A stretch of DNA of 64,000 nt, taken from assembly GCA_003640385.1 (NCBI GenBank), contig RCAB01000143.1, positions 62,001 through 126,000 on the forward strand, read 5' to 3'. The position numbers and the translations under genes are program-made. This document shows positions 35,474 to 47,994 of this stretch, piece by piece; the first letter of the stretch is position 1, and each line of letters starts with the position of its first letter. The notes under the pieces are model-generated. The model was not told the origin of the DNA. It saw nothing but the letters and a program-made list of their open reading frames with translations, and did not search any database. The DNA comes from Setaria digitata (taxonomy: Eukaryota; Nematoda; Chromadorea; Rhabditida; Setariidae).

Positions 35474-35572
35474 TTTTACAGAGCCTATAGGAGAACGGTT
35501 AGGAAAGCTGCTGCCTACCGGATGATCTAAATCGGTAGATTCAGTACACCAGCATGAATAACATCCGGTGTA
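35444..35572 (-). CDS. Open frame in G+C island, 42 codons
   Basis: Stop-to-stop frame with unusual content for this window: CYSCWCTESTDLDHP, then SSFPNRSPIGSVKHH. No ATG, so an exon if real. It overlaps a plus-strand ORF (35450-35530). The island is also rich in ACGTG-type sites, and only one of these readings need be functional. Confidence 0.22.
   Translation of the reverse strand, partial: YTGCYSCWCTESTDLDHPVGSSFPNRSPIGSVKHHVRDVRHD
35450..35530 (+). CDS. Small basic ORF, 26 codons
   Basis: ATG start; NVTYVVFYRAYRRTVRKAAA, strongly basic. A possible donor (ACG|gttagg) lies inside, so it could be a first exon. Overlaps the minus-strand frame at 35444-35572. Confidence 0.22.
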   Translation: MTNVTYVVFYRAYRRTVRKAAAYRMI

Positions 35573-35582
35573 TCATCCGGTA
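35516..35582. repeat. 11-bp inverted repeat plus a third copy
   Basis: TACCGGATGAT (35516-35526) and its exact reverse complement (35572-35582). A further CATCCGGT lies at 35562-35569. Confidence 0.9.
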
Positions 35583-37353
35583 TATGTGCCACAAAGAATG
35601 ATCCCACTAACTGGAACAGGGAGTTCGTGACAGTTTGTCTAATAACTACAAGCCGAACTAATCCCGAGAAGTTTCCCTTGTATCAGTCAAGAAATCGGAA
35701 TATGTCTGATTCTTCAAGTCGCACCTGTATGGACTTATTAGTTTAGTTACTTAGCCAAGCCTCTTAATCAGCACATTAGTCGCTAGTCGGTAAGTGATGT
35801 GGGATATTTCGCAGAAACATTCCGATATCCATCTTAAGATCTGTTGATCGGAATTTCTAGCTAGTAAATATATTATTGCAAAGTTAGTTAGTCCACATGC
35901 TAGCTAGCTAAAAGGAGGAAATCAAGTAGAAAATGGCAGCTCCTTCCTTGAATCTCACTGCTCTCGGTCTACCTTCTCCTTTCCTGTTCCATTCCTAACA
36001 AGTCGGACCTTCCTCCTCCTTTATATTAAAAAGCTAAACCTCATGAAACCAAAACATTCCACCCAATCCGTTATTCAGTCAATCAATCAGTCTTTCAGTC
36101 AGTCACTCAGTCATCGTTGTACAGAGTGTCCTGCAGCAATTTGCTTCGTACTTCTTTTCTATTGCTGCAGTTGCAGACGGAATTAAAAAGAGAATTGAAA
36201 AAAAATAAAATGAAATGAATTTCGCAATTATCCGAGCAGTGCTACTGATTCGATCGACTATTCTTTCATCATAACTCATCGGAATCGTTGCTCGAATTGA
36301 AGAAGAGACTGGGAATGTTATTTAGCAGATAGTTATCAGTTCTCAGTAATTATTTTTAAATCACCAAAATAAATCTTTCCAATGCTATGGCCAGAAGAAC
36401 TAAGTGGTTCGAAAATTAGCTTACAACTAGCCTGTATGCAACACAGTCTAAGCTTTGAGGAAACCAACAGAGCCATGAGCCATTAAGGTAGGCAGCCAGC
36501 TAGAAGAATCAATGCTAACAATTTTCAATCTAAGGATTTCATTTGGTTAGTGTGCTTAACAGTAAATTATTCCATGAACCAGTAGTACAACACGTAGAAC
36601 ACGTATCGCTTCTATACGTCACGCCAAATTGAAATGTGCAGTTGAAGTGCTCAGGGAAATTCGAGCTATTCTTATAACATGACAGTTATCTTCTTAAATT
36701 TTTCAACTATTGCTGATAATATTTCTAATGTTTTCATGAAGCTAGGATTCAATCGCGCACAACAGAATCATGATATTCACCTTTATTTGTTATATTTCGT
36801 AGACAAGTATATTACTTTTTGAGTCAAATTTTCTACTAGATTTATTAATAGGATCAATTGAGAAGCAAAACTCAAATTTATAATATCATATTTTTCTATT
36901 TAAGTAACCAAAAGATTCAAACACTACGAAGTTCATTCAAGCTGTATACTTCCAGTTCATTGCTAGTGAAACGAACAGTTAACATTCGATCATACATAAT
37001 TATTTTATCAATTATCAGGTGATTGTGATGGGCCATGAATGCTCGATGACAAAATAATCACAATCCTGCTAATAATGATAGTGATGGAAGTGATAAATTT
37101 ATTTCGCTGAATTGTAACAAGGATTTATCTTCTAATGACTTTTTTTGGTCAATGATCTAAGTATCATATGAGTTTTGCTTCTTCTCAAAAATTCTTCCAC
37201 CATATTTCTTTTTCATATTTATTTTAAGAACAGGAATCTTTCAAAAAAGAAAGAAAATTGAAATTATGAAAATTTTACTGAAAAGTTCAAATTTTATGAT
37301 TAAATGGCATATTTGCGAATGTAGATGCTTTTTTCAACTAGATAGATATAAAA
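35583..37353. other. Mostly noncoding
   Basis: A 21-codon frame with excellent start context (AAAATGGC) at 35933-35998 reads APSLNLTALGLPSPFLF. Imperfect (TCAG)n at about 36073-36112, and a CTAGCTAGCTA patch near 35900. The rest is unique A+T-rich DNA. Confidence 0.4.
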
Positions 37354-37554
37354 ATGTTATACAAAACTTTGAACACCAATGCCATAAGTCACAAAAGTTT
37401 AACGGCTAAAAATTTGAAATCTTTTTCTGACATGCATTTGAAGCGAAGTGGAGAAGACGTGATGTACTTAATCAAGTTTAAAAAAATTAGCCGAAGTTTA
37501 ACAAAATACAATACAAACACTTCTTTAAAAAAGAAATATTTCTTTTGCTACTGA
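37354..37554 (+). CDS. Hypothetical ORF, 66 codons
   Basis: ATG about 13 bases after a possible acceptor (ttttttcaactag). Polar and basic (NTNAISHKSLTAKNLKSF, then LKRSGEDVMYLIKF). No hydrophobic segment, so soluble if real. Unrecognised. Confidence 0.32.
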   Translation: MLYKTLNTNAISHKSLTAKNLKSFSDMHLKRSGEDVMYLIKFKKISRSLTKYNTNTSLKKKYFFCY

Positions 37555-39533
37555 ATTTGCAATTATCACAGATGTCTAATAGATTTTAAAACTTTTTTCT
37601 TTATCTGCATGTATAGCGCTATTTAGCATCAGAAAAAAAGAATGAAACAAACATTACTGTATTTTACTCTATTCGAGATCTGTCTGTAAAAAATCAATTA
37701 AAAGGAAATGTGCTTAATTAACTAAAGTATTTGTAAAAAAAAAAAAAAAATAGGAAGATTAATTAATGATAACGGTACCGATAATATCGACCATAACTGA
37801 TATAAGGATAATGATGTGATATTGTGGCGTAAACGCTGATATAACGAAGCCACAATAACAGTAATAGCAAATGCAATAGCAATGATAGCGATAGAATTGA
37901 TAGTTGTAAAGATAATAATGAAATAATGATTGGATGGGGGCTACCTGCTTTTCCAGTCAGTCAGGTGAGAATATGAGATTCTGATGATTTTAGATTCATG
38001 CTCGAGATGGAATTATATCAACCATCAAACAGAAGACATTTATGGATAAAGATCATGCTAAGCATATTATCGACTAAGGAGGAAGGATCGTTTGCGCTTG
38101 ATTGCTGCCTAGCCTAAAATGAGTTGCTAAGAAAGTTCCAGTACGATTAGAATAATATGAATTATTTCGGATTACTTCGCTGCTTTCTATGATGTACAAT
38201 ATAATACGATACACTTATTTTGTATTACAAAGTAATTTGGATTTCATATGCAATCGATTTTTTTTTACTGAATTCGAACTTATTTATGAAAAGAAAAAAT
38301 TTGGTGAATAAAAAAAAAAAAGCAAAAATTTTTTTATTTCAGACTGGACATATTTAATTTTTACCACAAAATATGGACATATCGAAATGTTGAAATTTTT
38401 GGTTTTCGACGACAAACGGACAAGAATATGAGCCATATTCGATTCTGTATACAAATAAAAACTTAGTGAAATCGTGTCATCTTCCGATTCTGATATTTGA
38501 AATCCGTCTTTAATAAAATTAAATTACCTTATTTGTATGGTGGATCAAAGCAATATATTCGAAGCCAAAAAACTAACATTTAAAGTATAAGGGGAAAATC
38601 AATTTTTTCAAACATTTTATTAAAATTTTGTTTTCCTTCTTCTCACTCATTGTCTATGAATCAAAACTCACACACAGAAACGGAAAACTTTCTAGGATGG
38701 CAAAATTTCAGCCCGTATGCGTCAGAATGAAAACAATATTATTCACAAACTTTTGCTTTACTTTTTTTCTGTATTTTGCATACTAAAGCCCTATTTCCAC
38801 CATCAAGTACTAACAGCAGCAATGATGATATTGATAACGGTAGTGATACTGATGGTGCAAATGATCAGAATGTTATAATAATAGCAATTAATCATGTTGA
38901 TAACATTAACTGCAATAAATATATTAATATGCTCTGAATGCCAATGCTTTTGTATTTCTATTTTCAGATTTTATGTAATCTTTTCACTTGGATAATTTGT
39001 CATGCTACTCATTTCTAGACTGTTTGATTTCTTGAAGATTATTGCTTCTCTTTTTAGGCTAATATCCTTGAAATTATACTAGAGACTTACTAAACTGCGG
39101 TGAAAATCAGTCAGGTAAAAATATATTTATATCGGACAAATGACAGCTTATTCTGCAAATTAATCAATTTATGATAACTACGTGATGTGATAAGAGAAAT
39201 AAAAACTGATAATGATTGTCGTAATGTAAGCAATAATAAATGAATGAAGTTTAAGCAACTTATTGTAATTACTACTTATATTCCATTTACATTAAAACAT
39301 AAATAATTCTTTTTGTTGATAATATGATTTGAAAGATATTCTGGCTATTGAAGCTATCTTTTCTTTCTTATAATTTCTTGCAAAATCAAAAAGATTTTTG
39401 CATGTTTTTTCTTGGCATAATTATTTGTTGCATGCTAATTAATTAATTAGTAAAAGAAATTCATTAAAGACCACGAAGATTCCATGTCACAATCAATTGA
39501 TACATTAACCGACCTGCCCACACTCGAGTGTCC
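37555..39533. other. A+T-rich noncoding stretch
   Basis: Degenerate GAT/AAT-rich patches at 37770-37930 and 38810-38900. No gene seen. Confidence 0.55.
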
Positions 39534-39791
39534 CTATTGCTTGTTTTCTTTTTTTAGGCGATAAGCCGAGTTAATGGTGATAAGTGATAAGCTGTAAGTG
39601 ATTTTTTTTTTTAAATGGAAAAACAGAGATTGTAGAGCAAAAAGTCCAGTGAACCAACGAATGGATGCACTGATAAAATGACTACTATTCTTCATAATCT
39701 CTTGTAAATTATCAGTGGTAATCACATAATTATTAATGACCCACCTGCTTCTTGTTTTACTCTTGACATTTTTCTTTCTCTTCTTGAGCTT
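39534..39791 (-). CDS. Candidate terminal exon, 85 codons
   Basis: On the minus strand an acceptor (taatttaataacag) opens a frame of 85 codons ending in TAG. It starts very basic (KLKKRKKNVKSKTRSRW), then TTDNLQEIMKNSSHF, then an aromatic and hydrophobic stretch (IRWFTGLFALQSLFF). The basic start could be a nuclear signal in a longer protein. Unrecognised. Confidence 0.35.
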   Translation of the reverse strand, partial: KLKKRKKNVKSKTRSRWVINNYVITTDNLQEIMKNSSHFISASIRWFTGLFALQSLFFHLKKKITYSLSLITINSAYRLKKENKQ

Positions 39792-40181
39792 CTGTTATTA
39801 AATTAACTTGAGAATTTTAAAGGGCAAAAAATTAAACTAACGTCTGAAGCAGAAAAAAAAAATAGCCGAAAAAAGCGCAAATACTTAATTAGTTATACGT
39901 ACAAAACTTTTATCGTACGTAAAAAATTGCTTTATGGACGGTGATTACGTGTAAATAATGTTCACTGATACGCAAAACTACACGTACGTCGAAAGGTGCA
40001 TCTATAAGTGTGGTGTGTGAAAGAGCACTTCAAGTTGCATTGTGCAAACACTGCGCAACATTAACCCACTTTAGATTTCACATTAACCCATTTTACAGAG
40101 AATTATAAATTTTATATTACTAATTTCGACTCTCAAAATTTCGAGAAAATCATACTGATCGATTCGCTCTCAAGAAATTTG

Positions 40182-40403
40182 ATGAAATTTTGGAGTAAAA
40201 TTTTAATGGAACTTGTTCGCTCAGCCATTTATGAATATTATTTGATTGGGTCAAAAATTCACTTATCAGCAAACTGTAAAAATTTCACTAACATTACTTC
40301 TCAGTCTTCTGTTAAAATTATGAACGAAAATTTTTCATTTTTAATTTATTCAAATCTTTCTAATAACCTATCATGTACGTTTTCTTTTTGTCACACTTAC
40401 TAG
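40182..40403 (+). CDS. Hypothetical ORF, 73 codons
   Basis: ATG start after a possible acceptor (cgctctcaag). MKFWSKILMELVRSAIYEYY, then possible N-glycosylation sites (NFTNIT) and a Ser/Asn-rich end. Unrecognised. Confidence 0.3.
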   Translation: MKFWSKILMELVRSAIYEYYLIGSKIHLSANCKNFTNITSQSSVKIMNENFSFLIYSNLSNNLSCTFSFCHTY

Positions 40404-40417
40404 GCACAATTTGAGAT

Positions 40418-40600
40418 GTGGAAATAAAAATAACTTACGGTGCCACATCGACGCCATTTTTCAAATTCCCTAAAAATTTTTTCATAAATTTTCAATTTTA
40501 TATCAAAAACGTTTCATTTAAAAGTTGCGAAAGAAGTGTGAGACAAAAACATATTGCACAAATTTCAAGCGCAGATGTGACTTTTGAACAAAATATTTGA
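40418..40600 (+). CDS. Open frame, 60 codons, possible exon
   Basis: No ATG at the start. GATSTPFFKFPKNFF, then KSCERSVRQKHIAQISSADV. Directly downstream of the previous ORF in another frame, so the two may be exons of one gene. The linking splice sites are not clear. Confidence 0.25.
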   Translation: MEIKITYGATSTPFFKFPKNFFINFQFYIKNVSFKSCERSVRQKHIAQISSADVTFEQNI

Positions 40601-40716
40601 AAAATTTGTCAAATGCCAAAACACTTTAATACCATTTCTAGCTCATATTCTATTCGACTTAATTATTCTCTTTTTAACTATCCACTAGTAGTACATTACA
40701 CATTTCCTTATTTCAG

Positions 40717-40847
40717 ATCTGTTAATAGAATTATGGATGCCAGCCACATTGGTGCAAAGTAACAGTCCATCCATCCATCCAATAATTTCTTTTTTAAAAA
40801 GCGTTGAAAGCAAGACTATTTTATGGATTAAAATTGCTTTTATGTGA
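40717..40847 (+). CDS. Candidate exon, strong acceptor
   Basis: Acceptor catttccttatttcag, then LLIELWMPATLVQ. It either leaves at gtaaca (after 40758) or continues to TGA (SNSPSIHPIISFLKSVES). It could belong with the ORFs at 40182-40600. Confidence 0.3.
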
Positions 40848-42430
40848 TTAAATTCGGCAAATTTTAGTAATTTAAGAAAAGAATAACTTTGTTTCTATCC
40901 TTATGTGTACCGCTTTTATGGCAATTTATCTCAAAAAAAAAAAAAAAAAATTACCCATAAGCGTAAAATGCTAGTTGGTGATAAGTGTCATTTACGGAAA
41001 ATTAATTATTATTATTTTTTAAGAAAATGTATGGAATAAATTTGCTGAAACTCTTGAGACTTGATAAATAATAATTATTTTGTTAATAAAATCGAATAAA
41101 ATATAATTTTAACTACATTAAGCACTGGCCAAGAAAGCTTTTCACTCATGTTCTACGGGGTGATGCAGAAATTTATCTTCCAAATAGCTATGCACTGAAG
41201 TAATTAATAACATAATATCGGCTGCAATTATTAATTCAATTAATTACTAATAATTTCATTCTATTTCCAATGTTGATTCCGAGTAAGAAGGAGGAAGGAG
41301 AATAGTCCCGATACTTGGGCCTTACCGCGGAAATATTGCTGTGTATGGCTGAATTAAATGTGCATGTGACATGCAAATGCTAACGGATAGCCTGAAGATG
41401 CTCAAATTTAATGCCAATTTTTGTTTCGAAAGGCTTCACAAAACATTCCGAAATTTTAATCTTTCCATTTTCCTAAACCTTGTAGAAATACCACACTTTG
41501 TTATTGTGCCATTTACGTAACGGACTTACGTTTTGCAACTTACTGCACTGATAAACGAACATATTCGAGCCATTCAATGATACTTTCGCGCTTCAACTTT
41601 GACCTTAAAGTAAATCAATTGATAATTGAAAAATACAAAGAAAATCATTTTTTTTTTTTTTCACTTTTAACAAAATCTGTTAAAATTGGGAAAATATTAT
41701 AAACTATAATTATGGAAAATAGTTATTATTAGTTTTTTTTTTTTTTTGCATATTCATTACTTTATAGGCAAAAAAAAAAAAAGAATGATGAAATTTCAAT
41801 TAGTTGTGGCAAAATTTTGAGATTTCAAAAAAATAAAAATAATTGATATATTTTTGATTATTGCTCAGAGAATTCATTTAGAGACCCAAAAGAAATGATT
41901 TAAAATTTTATTATCATTTCGGTGATGATAATGTCATTCCGTGATAATAATACATGAAGATAAGAAATGGTGAGCAGAACAACGAGAGAGATAAAAGTGG
42001 AACAGTGAAATGTTCATGTTTTAACTGAGTTTATAAACTTAATCCTATGCTTTATCATCTAAACATTATTGCAAAGCCATTGTAATGTATAACTTGTGGC
42101 TAGTTTTCTGTCTTATTAGCATCGTATTCTATTTTACAGACAATCAGCTTTGCTCTAAATTAGTCGAAACTTAAGAAGACTTATAAGTAAGCTTACTAAA
42201 TAGGTCCAATATAAACAATAAAAGATGCTTTCATCGATATTACCAAATCCTTAACGTCATCTTTTTCTCCATTATTTATAACTTTCAATTGCAAATTACA
42301 GAACTTAGACATGAATTTCCAGAAATTTTAAAGGAATTTCAAAAAATTTCATTCCAACATTTGAGATATAAAAAGAGTTTAAAAAAATTCGAAATAATGA
42401 GGAATTAATGTTAATCACAAAAATTGGCAA
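40848..42430. other. A+T-rich noncoding stretch
   Basis: Homopolymers at 40934, 41648, 41733 and 41769. No gene seen. Confidence 0.55.
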
Positions 42431-43773
42431 AAAGTTGGATGAAATTAAAAATTGAAATGTATTTTAAAAATGAATTAGTTAGCATGTCGAATTTAATGCA
42501 CCTTTAACAGAAGCAGAAAAAGTGCATCAACACTTTTATAGTTTGCCAGATTTGAATTTCAAATGATTCAATGAATCAGGTTATCATTACCGACTCGAAT
42601 CGTTTCAAGGTACAATTCAGTCTGTTTGAAAATATCATGAATGTGTCGTGTTAGAAAAGATGACCGTACTTTTCAAAGAGCTTTTCACGATCGTCAAATT
42701 GTTCTGTTTAATCTATCCGCTTATTTTCAAAATTATTAAATCTCTGAAATTGAAATGGTGGCATTTAAATATTTTCAATATGTCATTTTTCAAAATTTCC
42801 AAACTCATAAGCACAAAAAAAAAATCTTTATTAAAAAAAAAGTTTAAAATAAATCAACCAAAAAGAAAATTGTATGTAGACACCACTCCTACCAAACTTG
42901 CATCATCAATTTCTTTGGAAAATGATGATAAAAAAATCAAAATAATCTTACAAATCTCAAGAGTGTCCGAATTACTGTCTGCAGCCTGTCTGGCTATTTG
43001 CTAAGTATGAAACATATGTCAAAACTTGGCTGGAAAACATATGTTGCAAAATATTGTTTGGAAGAAATTTTGATGATAAATGATTCTAGGCCAACTACTA
43101 ACACAGCCATCTTGAGCTGAAATTGTTAAGACCTTAGAAGCAGTGTTAGCCGATGATAAATTTGATAAGGATATGTTTTTGTGTGGTTAACAATTTGGCT
43201 ATGGAATGAAATGTTATGAAAAGAACGGAAAATCCTTATCACCAATACATACTACCGTCATTTGGTTGGAAGATTCGGCACTTGATGTAATGCATTACTG
43301 TAGTATCAGATGAGAAAGGTTTCTAAAAGATGAAGACCTGAAATTAACGAGCCAAATACGAACAGTGAATAATATTTCCATACTTACGGCTCGGCACTTA
43401 CCTGTAATCGATTCTTACTTGTGATGTAATGGTGAGCAATGTCTTATAAATTATTCTAATACCAGCAATGAACTGAAGCCAAGAGACAGGTGATCCTTGG
43501 ATTATCTGTCTAGTGTGTGGTACTAAATTCTTCACATGGACAAGATTTAGCTGGAAGAGGAACAAACTGAACAGACATTATGGGGATAAAAAAATTGTCT
43601 TAAAGTTGAACAATTTGAATTTGAGGAGACAGAAGAAGCCGAAAGTCTTTTTGAGGAAAAAAGCACAAAGAAAAGAAAATTTTGTTTTTACTTCTCTTAC
43701 TGCATATTTATATCTCTTTTATGATCATTATACCAACATATTCATCATATTATTACATCATAAAATTTCATAA
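42430..43773 (+). pseudogene. Possible decayed coding region
   Basis: One frame, broken by stops, keeps protein-like pieces over more than 1 kb: LTEAEKVHQHFYSLPDLNF near 42500-42560, a 118-codon stretch (42648-43004; KIKIILQISRVSELLSAA), KTLEAVLADDKFDKDMFLCG at about 43128-43187, and YEKNGKSLSPIHTTVIWLED after it. A neighbouring frame carries LFAKYETYVKTWLENICC at about 43000-43050. A third, at 43475-43773, has WIICLVCGTKFFTW and KRNKLNRHYGDKK, a Cys pair and His that loosely recall a zinc finger. Stop density is lower than expected, but in a six-frame search it is not decisive. Confidence 0.27.
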
Positions 43774-43819
43774 ACAATTTTTTCACTTTATTTCGTCTTA
43801 ATTTGAATTTGAAAAAGAT

Positions 43820-44008
43820 ATGAGAAGTGGAAAGAGAGGAGAGAAGCTTGTTAGACTTGGCCAGCCTAGAGTAGTGCACGGGTCATTAGTGGGTAGATTA
43901 CGAGTAAGGGATTTAGTTATCGAATCATCAACGAAACAACATCAGACATGCAATCGTTTTTATTTTATTTCTTCATCTTTTTTCTTTTTCGTGATTTTTG
44001 ATATGTAA
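43820..44008 (+). CDS. Hypothetical ORF, possible first exon
   Basis: ATG start in a G+C-richer patch: GKRGEKLVRLGQPRVVHGSL, Arg-rich. A consensus donor (CGA|gtaagg) at 43904 lies in phase 0 after 28 codons, so the likely exon is 43820-43903. Past the donor the frame turns Phe-rich. Unrecognised. Confidence 0.35.
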   Translation: MRSGKRGEKLVRLGQPRVVHGSLVGRLRVRDLVIESSTKQHQTCNRFYFISSSFFFFVIFDM

Positions 44009-45371
44009 ATATGCATTTGTTTTTCAGTAGCAAAAAGTTTGCAGCTTTTTTTTTTTTTTTTTTTTCTAAATAACAAAGCTAGAATAATTTTTGCATAAGT
44101 CAGGACTAAATGAGCGAAGAAATATACGATCTAGATTAGAAATATATGATATAGGAAGCAAATATGTCAACCAGTTATCCTATTACTTCTGAAGCTGAAG
44201 TTAGCTCGAAGAAATGAGCTAAACTGAAGACTCAGACTAATTTTTGTTGTTATCTCAATTTAGAAGAATGCATATTTCTGTTGAAAGTTCGTAGATGTGA
44301 TCAATATGAAATTTTTTCTCTTCACGATTAAGTTAAAAAAATGGAACGAATCTTCATAATTTGAGGAAAAGAATCAGGATTAAATTGAGTTATTTTAAAT
44401 TTAAAACTTCCTCCTGAAAAACATCAATGCAAAGCCATGAAAAGTCCAAGAATTCAATTTTAATTTTAATCCTTTTAAAATATCTCTGAATCAGAACATA
44501 TACCAAACTTTTCTTTCCTACCCGAGAAAGTCCATTATGAGATAAATTGGATTAATTACTCGTAATGTTGGGAAATGAATTGCTGGAGATCAGCAATCTC
44601 CACAATTTATATTAGAATTATCATTATTATTAAATAAAAGTTTTATTTCAAAAGATTAACCTAGATTTTGGGTTTTTAATCTGTCAATAAAAGTAGTTCC
44701 ACTCTGGCTCATTTCTTTCAGTGCACTGAAAATGATTAGACCTAAAACATGAATTTCAAGTAACTGAAATTTTGTGTGCAAAAATGGGAGCAATTTTAAA
44801 AATTTAATATTGTACATATGAGCACTCAAACATGAAAAGAAAGTTTTTAATCCTCAAACACATGAACACCAGTTGAAATTTAAATAAAATCTGTTTGCCA
44901 CTTTTTTTGCCATTTTTACCCTAGTGCATTCACACTTTCTACATTATAGCTTTAATGTAAACATTTATCAATGATAATGATATATTAGTTATTCTCTGCA
45001 ATTTATCAGCCAACACTCATAATAATTGTTTATTCGATTGGCCTGATCATTTAGCATTTTCTCAGAATATTTCAAATAATATCATGATTGCATGAAGGAT
45101 CACAAACCAAGAAGAGATAAAAAATATTATGCAAGCAGGAAAAAAAAAAAGCATTCATTTTAAATAACTTCCCTTTTCTTATTCCTCTTTAATTTGAACA
45201 ATTTTGTGAGAAAATGTCTTTAATTATTGAAGAACAATCAATCTAAAACAATTCTTTTCCTACGAATCCCATCAAGATCACTTTTTTTTCCTTTTTTTTT
45301 TTTTTCTTAATTAAGCTATCTTAATAATTATTAAAAGGTTTATAACGAAGATTGGAACATTTGTTTCACAT
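44009..45371. other. A+T-rich noncoding stretch
   Basis: Poly-T at 44046-44066 and 45293-45305. No gene seen. Confidence 0.55.
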
Positions 45372-45503
45372 ATGGTGTCCGTTCAACCGCTACATCAGTC
45401 AGTTCGGTCCGTCCGGCTTCTGTTTCTTCTAATACTTCCTGATGATGAAGAAAAAATTCTGAAGATGCAAAAAGAGATTCAGTGTCCAGATGATGATTTG
45501 TAA
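45372..45503 (+). CDS. Hypothetical small ORF, 43 codons
   Basis: ATG start, hydrophobic after a short basic lead (RSVRLLFLLILP), then acidic (DDEEKILKMQKEIQCPDDD). The shape resembles a signal-anchor with an acidic tail. The frame is open upstream for about 20 more codons. Another plus frame here is Ser-rich. Confidence 0.28.
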   Translation: MVSVQPLHQSVRSVRLLFLLILPDDEEKILKMQKEIQCPDDDL

Positions 45504-46863
45504 CATCGTCAAAAAATACTCCACAAACTTACTGATTCTTCATTTTTTTTTTTTTTTTTTCTCCTTCTCTCTCTTAAAGAAAATAGTGATTTTTTTCTGG
45601 AACATTTTTTCAGAAGAACGAATATAGTTTTTCTTGAAAAGAATCTAAAAAAAAAAAAAAAAAGGAGAATGTGGCATTCTGTAGAATTTAATTCGTAGTG
45701 ATAATAGCGTAAAACTTATCAGTGAAAAGTTTCAAAATGAATCTTTCATTTAGATTTACATTGGCCTTGCAAATGGCAGGCAACAATCATTAAAAACAAA
45801 CAAAAACGAGCCACAAATACCAGTTTTCGATTTTGTCGATTCGCTTTTACGATTCTCTGAATAATCGACCAAAATTGAAAAAATTTAGAAAGTAATTAGT
45901 TGTGTGTCAAATAGAGTAGTTCAACAATTCACTGAAATCTATACCTCAAAAAAAGAAAAGAATGACATCCTGCTATATTAAACTATCGGCTTCTGTATCA
46001 CTTCTGATTGGGAATTTTCCATAGGAAGAACATTTTTTTCATAAATGAAAAAAATTTCCCAAAAATGTTAAACTTCAGATGAAGTAGTGCTAATAGCCTA
46101 GCATAGTCTATGTGGTATCCATAAATGTGACAACTAGGACAAGAGATTAGATAGCAAGAACAAAGGCCGATAAGTAAAACAGCTGCTCATTTTCAAAGCA
46201 AAGCTACTCATTTATTTCTTCTTCAAAACAATTTCAAACTAGATCGATGAGGCTGAAAGTGAAATTCAAAAACTGTTGAATTTCACTCTTGAATATTTTA
46301 GCTTTCTTCCCAAAAAGTTTCATGGTTATGGTTCAATTCAAAAATTTAACAATTTCTTTATTTTAATCGACAGCTAATCTCCACCGATTACCAGCATCTT
46401 CTTTATCATTTCAAAACTTGAGTGTTTCAGAATAAATTATATTATTAATCCATCGTCCTATCAAAATGATTTCAAAACTTGCTAAAACTTTGTTTAATCT
46501 GTTTCCAACTGACCACTGGAAAATCACATAGCATAATAATATAATGCTAACAGTGAAGCATCAGTAGATTCTGAATCATATAAATGATTCTAGTCTCAAT
46601 GATAATGTAGTCCTAAAAAAGAAGGAATCTTCCGGTGTATTAGAATAATTAGAACAATGAAATTAGAAATACGATTACATTGAGAATTTTCACTTTACAT
46701 TCCTCATATATCATCATTAAAATTGCTTCTGCAAAAAAGAAAAAGTCATTAAATTCAAAGAGTGTAAGGAAAAGAAAGAAAAATGAAATTGGAAATCGCT
46801 TTAGTTAGAATCACAATTGACTCTTTCAGGATTGATTTATCATAATCTTTGCACATACATTAG
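45504..46863. other. A+T-rich noncoding stretch
   Basis: Poly-T at about 45544-45561 and poly-A at 45645-45663. No gene seen. Confidence 0.55.
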
Positions 46864-47067
46864 TCTAAACTTCCTTATAACTTGTCTTTCTATTTGCCAA
46901 ATCCATCAATTTTATCTATCTATCCTCTAAGGATCAAAATTTTCATTCGACAATTTTCAATTTCACACAAATCCATCACAGTAACTGATGAAATTAAATC
47001 ATTCACTGATGCCATCCGGTTGAAAATACTTTTACAGAATAGAATAATCACTGAGAATAATCAATAA
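46864..47067 (+). CDS. Candidate terminal exon, 67 codons
   Basis: Open from a possible acceptor (cacatacattag) to TAA. LPNPSILSIYPLRIKIFIRQ, then HKSITVTDEIKSFTDAIRLK. No ATG near the start. Unrecognised. Confidence 0.27.
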   Translation, partial: SKLPYNLSFYLPNPSILSIYPLRIKIFIRQFSISHKSITVTDEIKSFTDAIRLKILLQNRIITENNQ

Positions 47068-47932
47068 TCAATAATCATTAACTGATCAAAAAGAACTTAC
47101 TGATGGGTAAATTAATGGACCACTGAATAATTAAATAAAATAAAATAATAAGCATTCATCATGTAAGTACTTACTTGCACGTAAATTTCATAATAAAAAA
47201 AAAATTAAAAAAACAGCATTTTGCAAAATTTTGATTTTGATTTTAACAGTCTCATTTTAACTGATAATTTTTCTGATATGCAAATTTTAATTTTTCTCTG
47301 AAATTAAGACAAAATCAGCTAGCCTACAGTGATATGCTGATATTATATGAAGAACAAATTGCACAAATTGTATTTCAGCAAAAATGTTCAAAAAGTTCCT
47401 GAAATAGTACCGTAAGAATAGTTCGAAAGCAGTCTTAATTATTTTACCATACAGCAATAAAAAAATGGAAATATAATAAAAACTTTGTTTAAAATGAATG
47501 AAATTTCTCTAAAGCATAGAAAAAAAAAAATTGAATTTGAAAGTGTTGGAAATAAAGAGAATAAGAATAGTTGGTCAGCTAGCTTTACTAAGCTTAAGAC
47601 AAAAAATTTTAAGTGGAATTCTATGATGGTAACTCATCAAAATGACATTCAATTGTTATAAATGGCATCTCATTTCACTTTTTTTTTTTTTTTTTTTTTT
47701 AAATTTTCAATTGATGATTCTAATTTGAATAGGTCCCAAATGGGTCATCACAATGAGTGATATTTAACCAATTATCATTATCATACGATCAATCCATTGT
47801 GCCAGTAATGCTAAGATTGTTTCAATACAATATTCACAGAATGGAAAAGATAATTGGTGAATAAGACGAATGATAAAGGATCTCTTTATTAATTTCAACC
47901 TTCATTACATAGTAATAGGTATCGTAAAAGAG
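47068..47932. other. A+T-rich noncoding stretch
   Basis: Poly-T run at about 47679-47700. No gene seen. Confidence 0.55.
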
Positions 47933-47949
47933 GGAGAGTGAGGGAGAGA

Positions 47950-47991
<42 letters not shown>
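47933..47991. repeat. (GA)n microsatellite with GGGA variants
   Basis: Perfect GA on the right, interrupted by extra Gs on the left. The Ser/Leu/Pro frames on the minus strand are artefacts. Confidence 0.95.

Positions 47992-47994
<3 letters not shown>

Noticed and set aside
39523..39592. Plus-strand exon between a strong acceptor and a GTAAGT donor
   Set aside because: All three frames contain stops, so it could only be untranslated; the minus-strand frame is better.
43475..43620. C2H2 zinc finger
   Set aside because: Only a Cys pair and one His are visible; spacing does not fit and the second His is missing.
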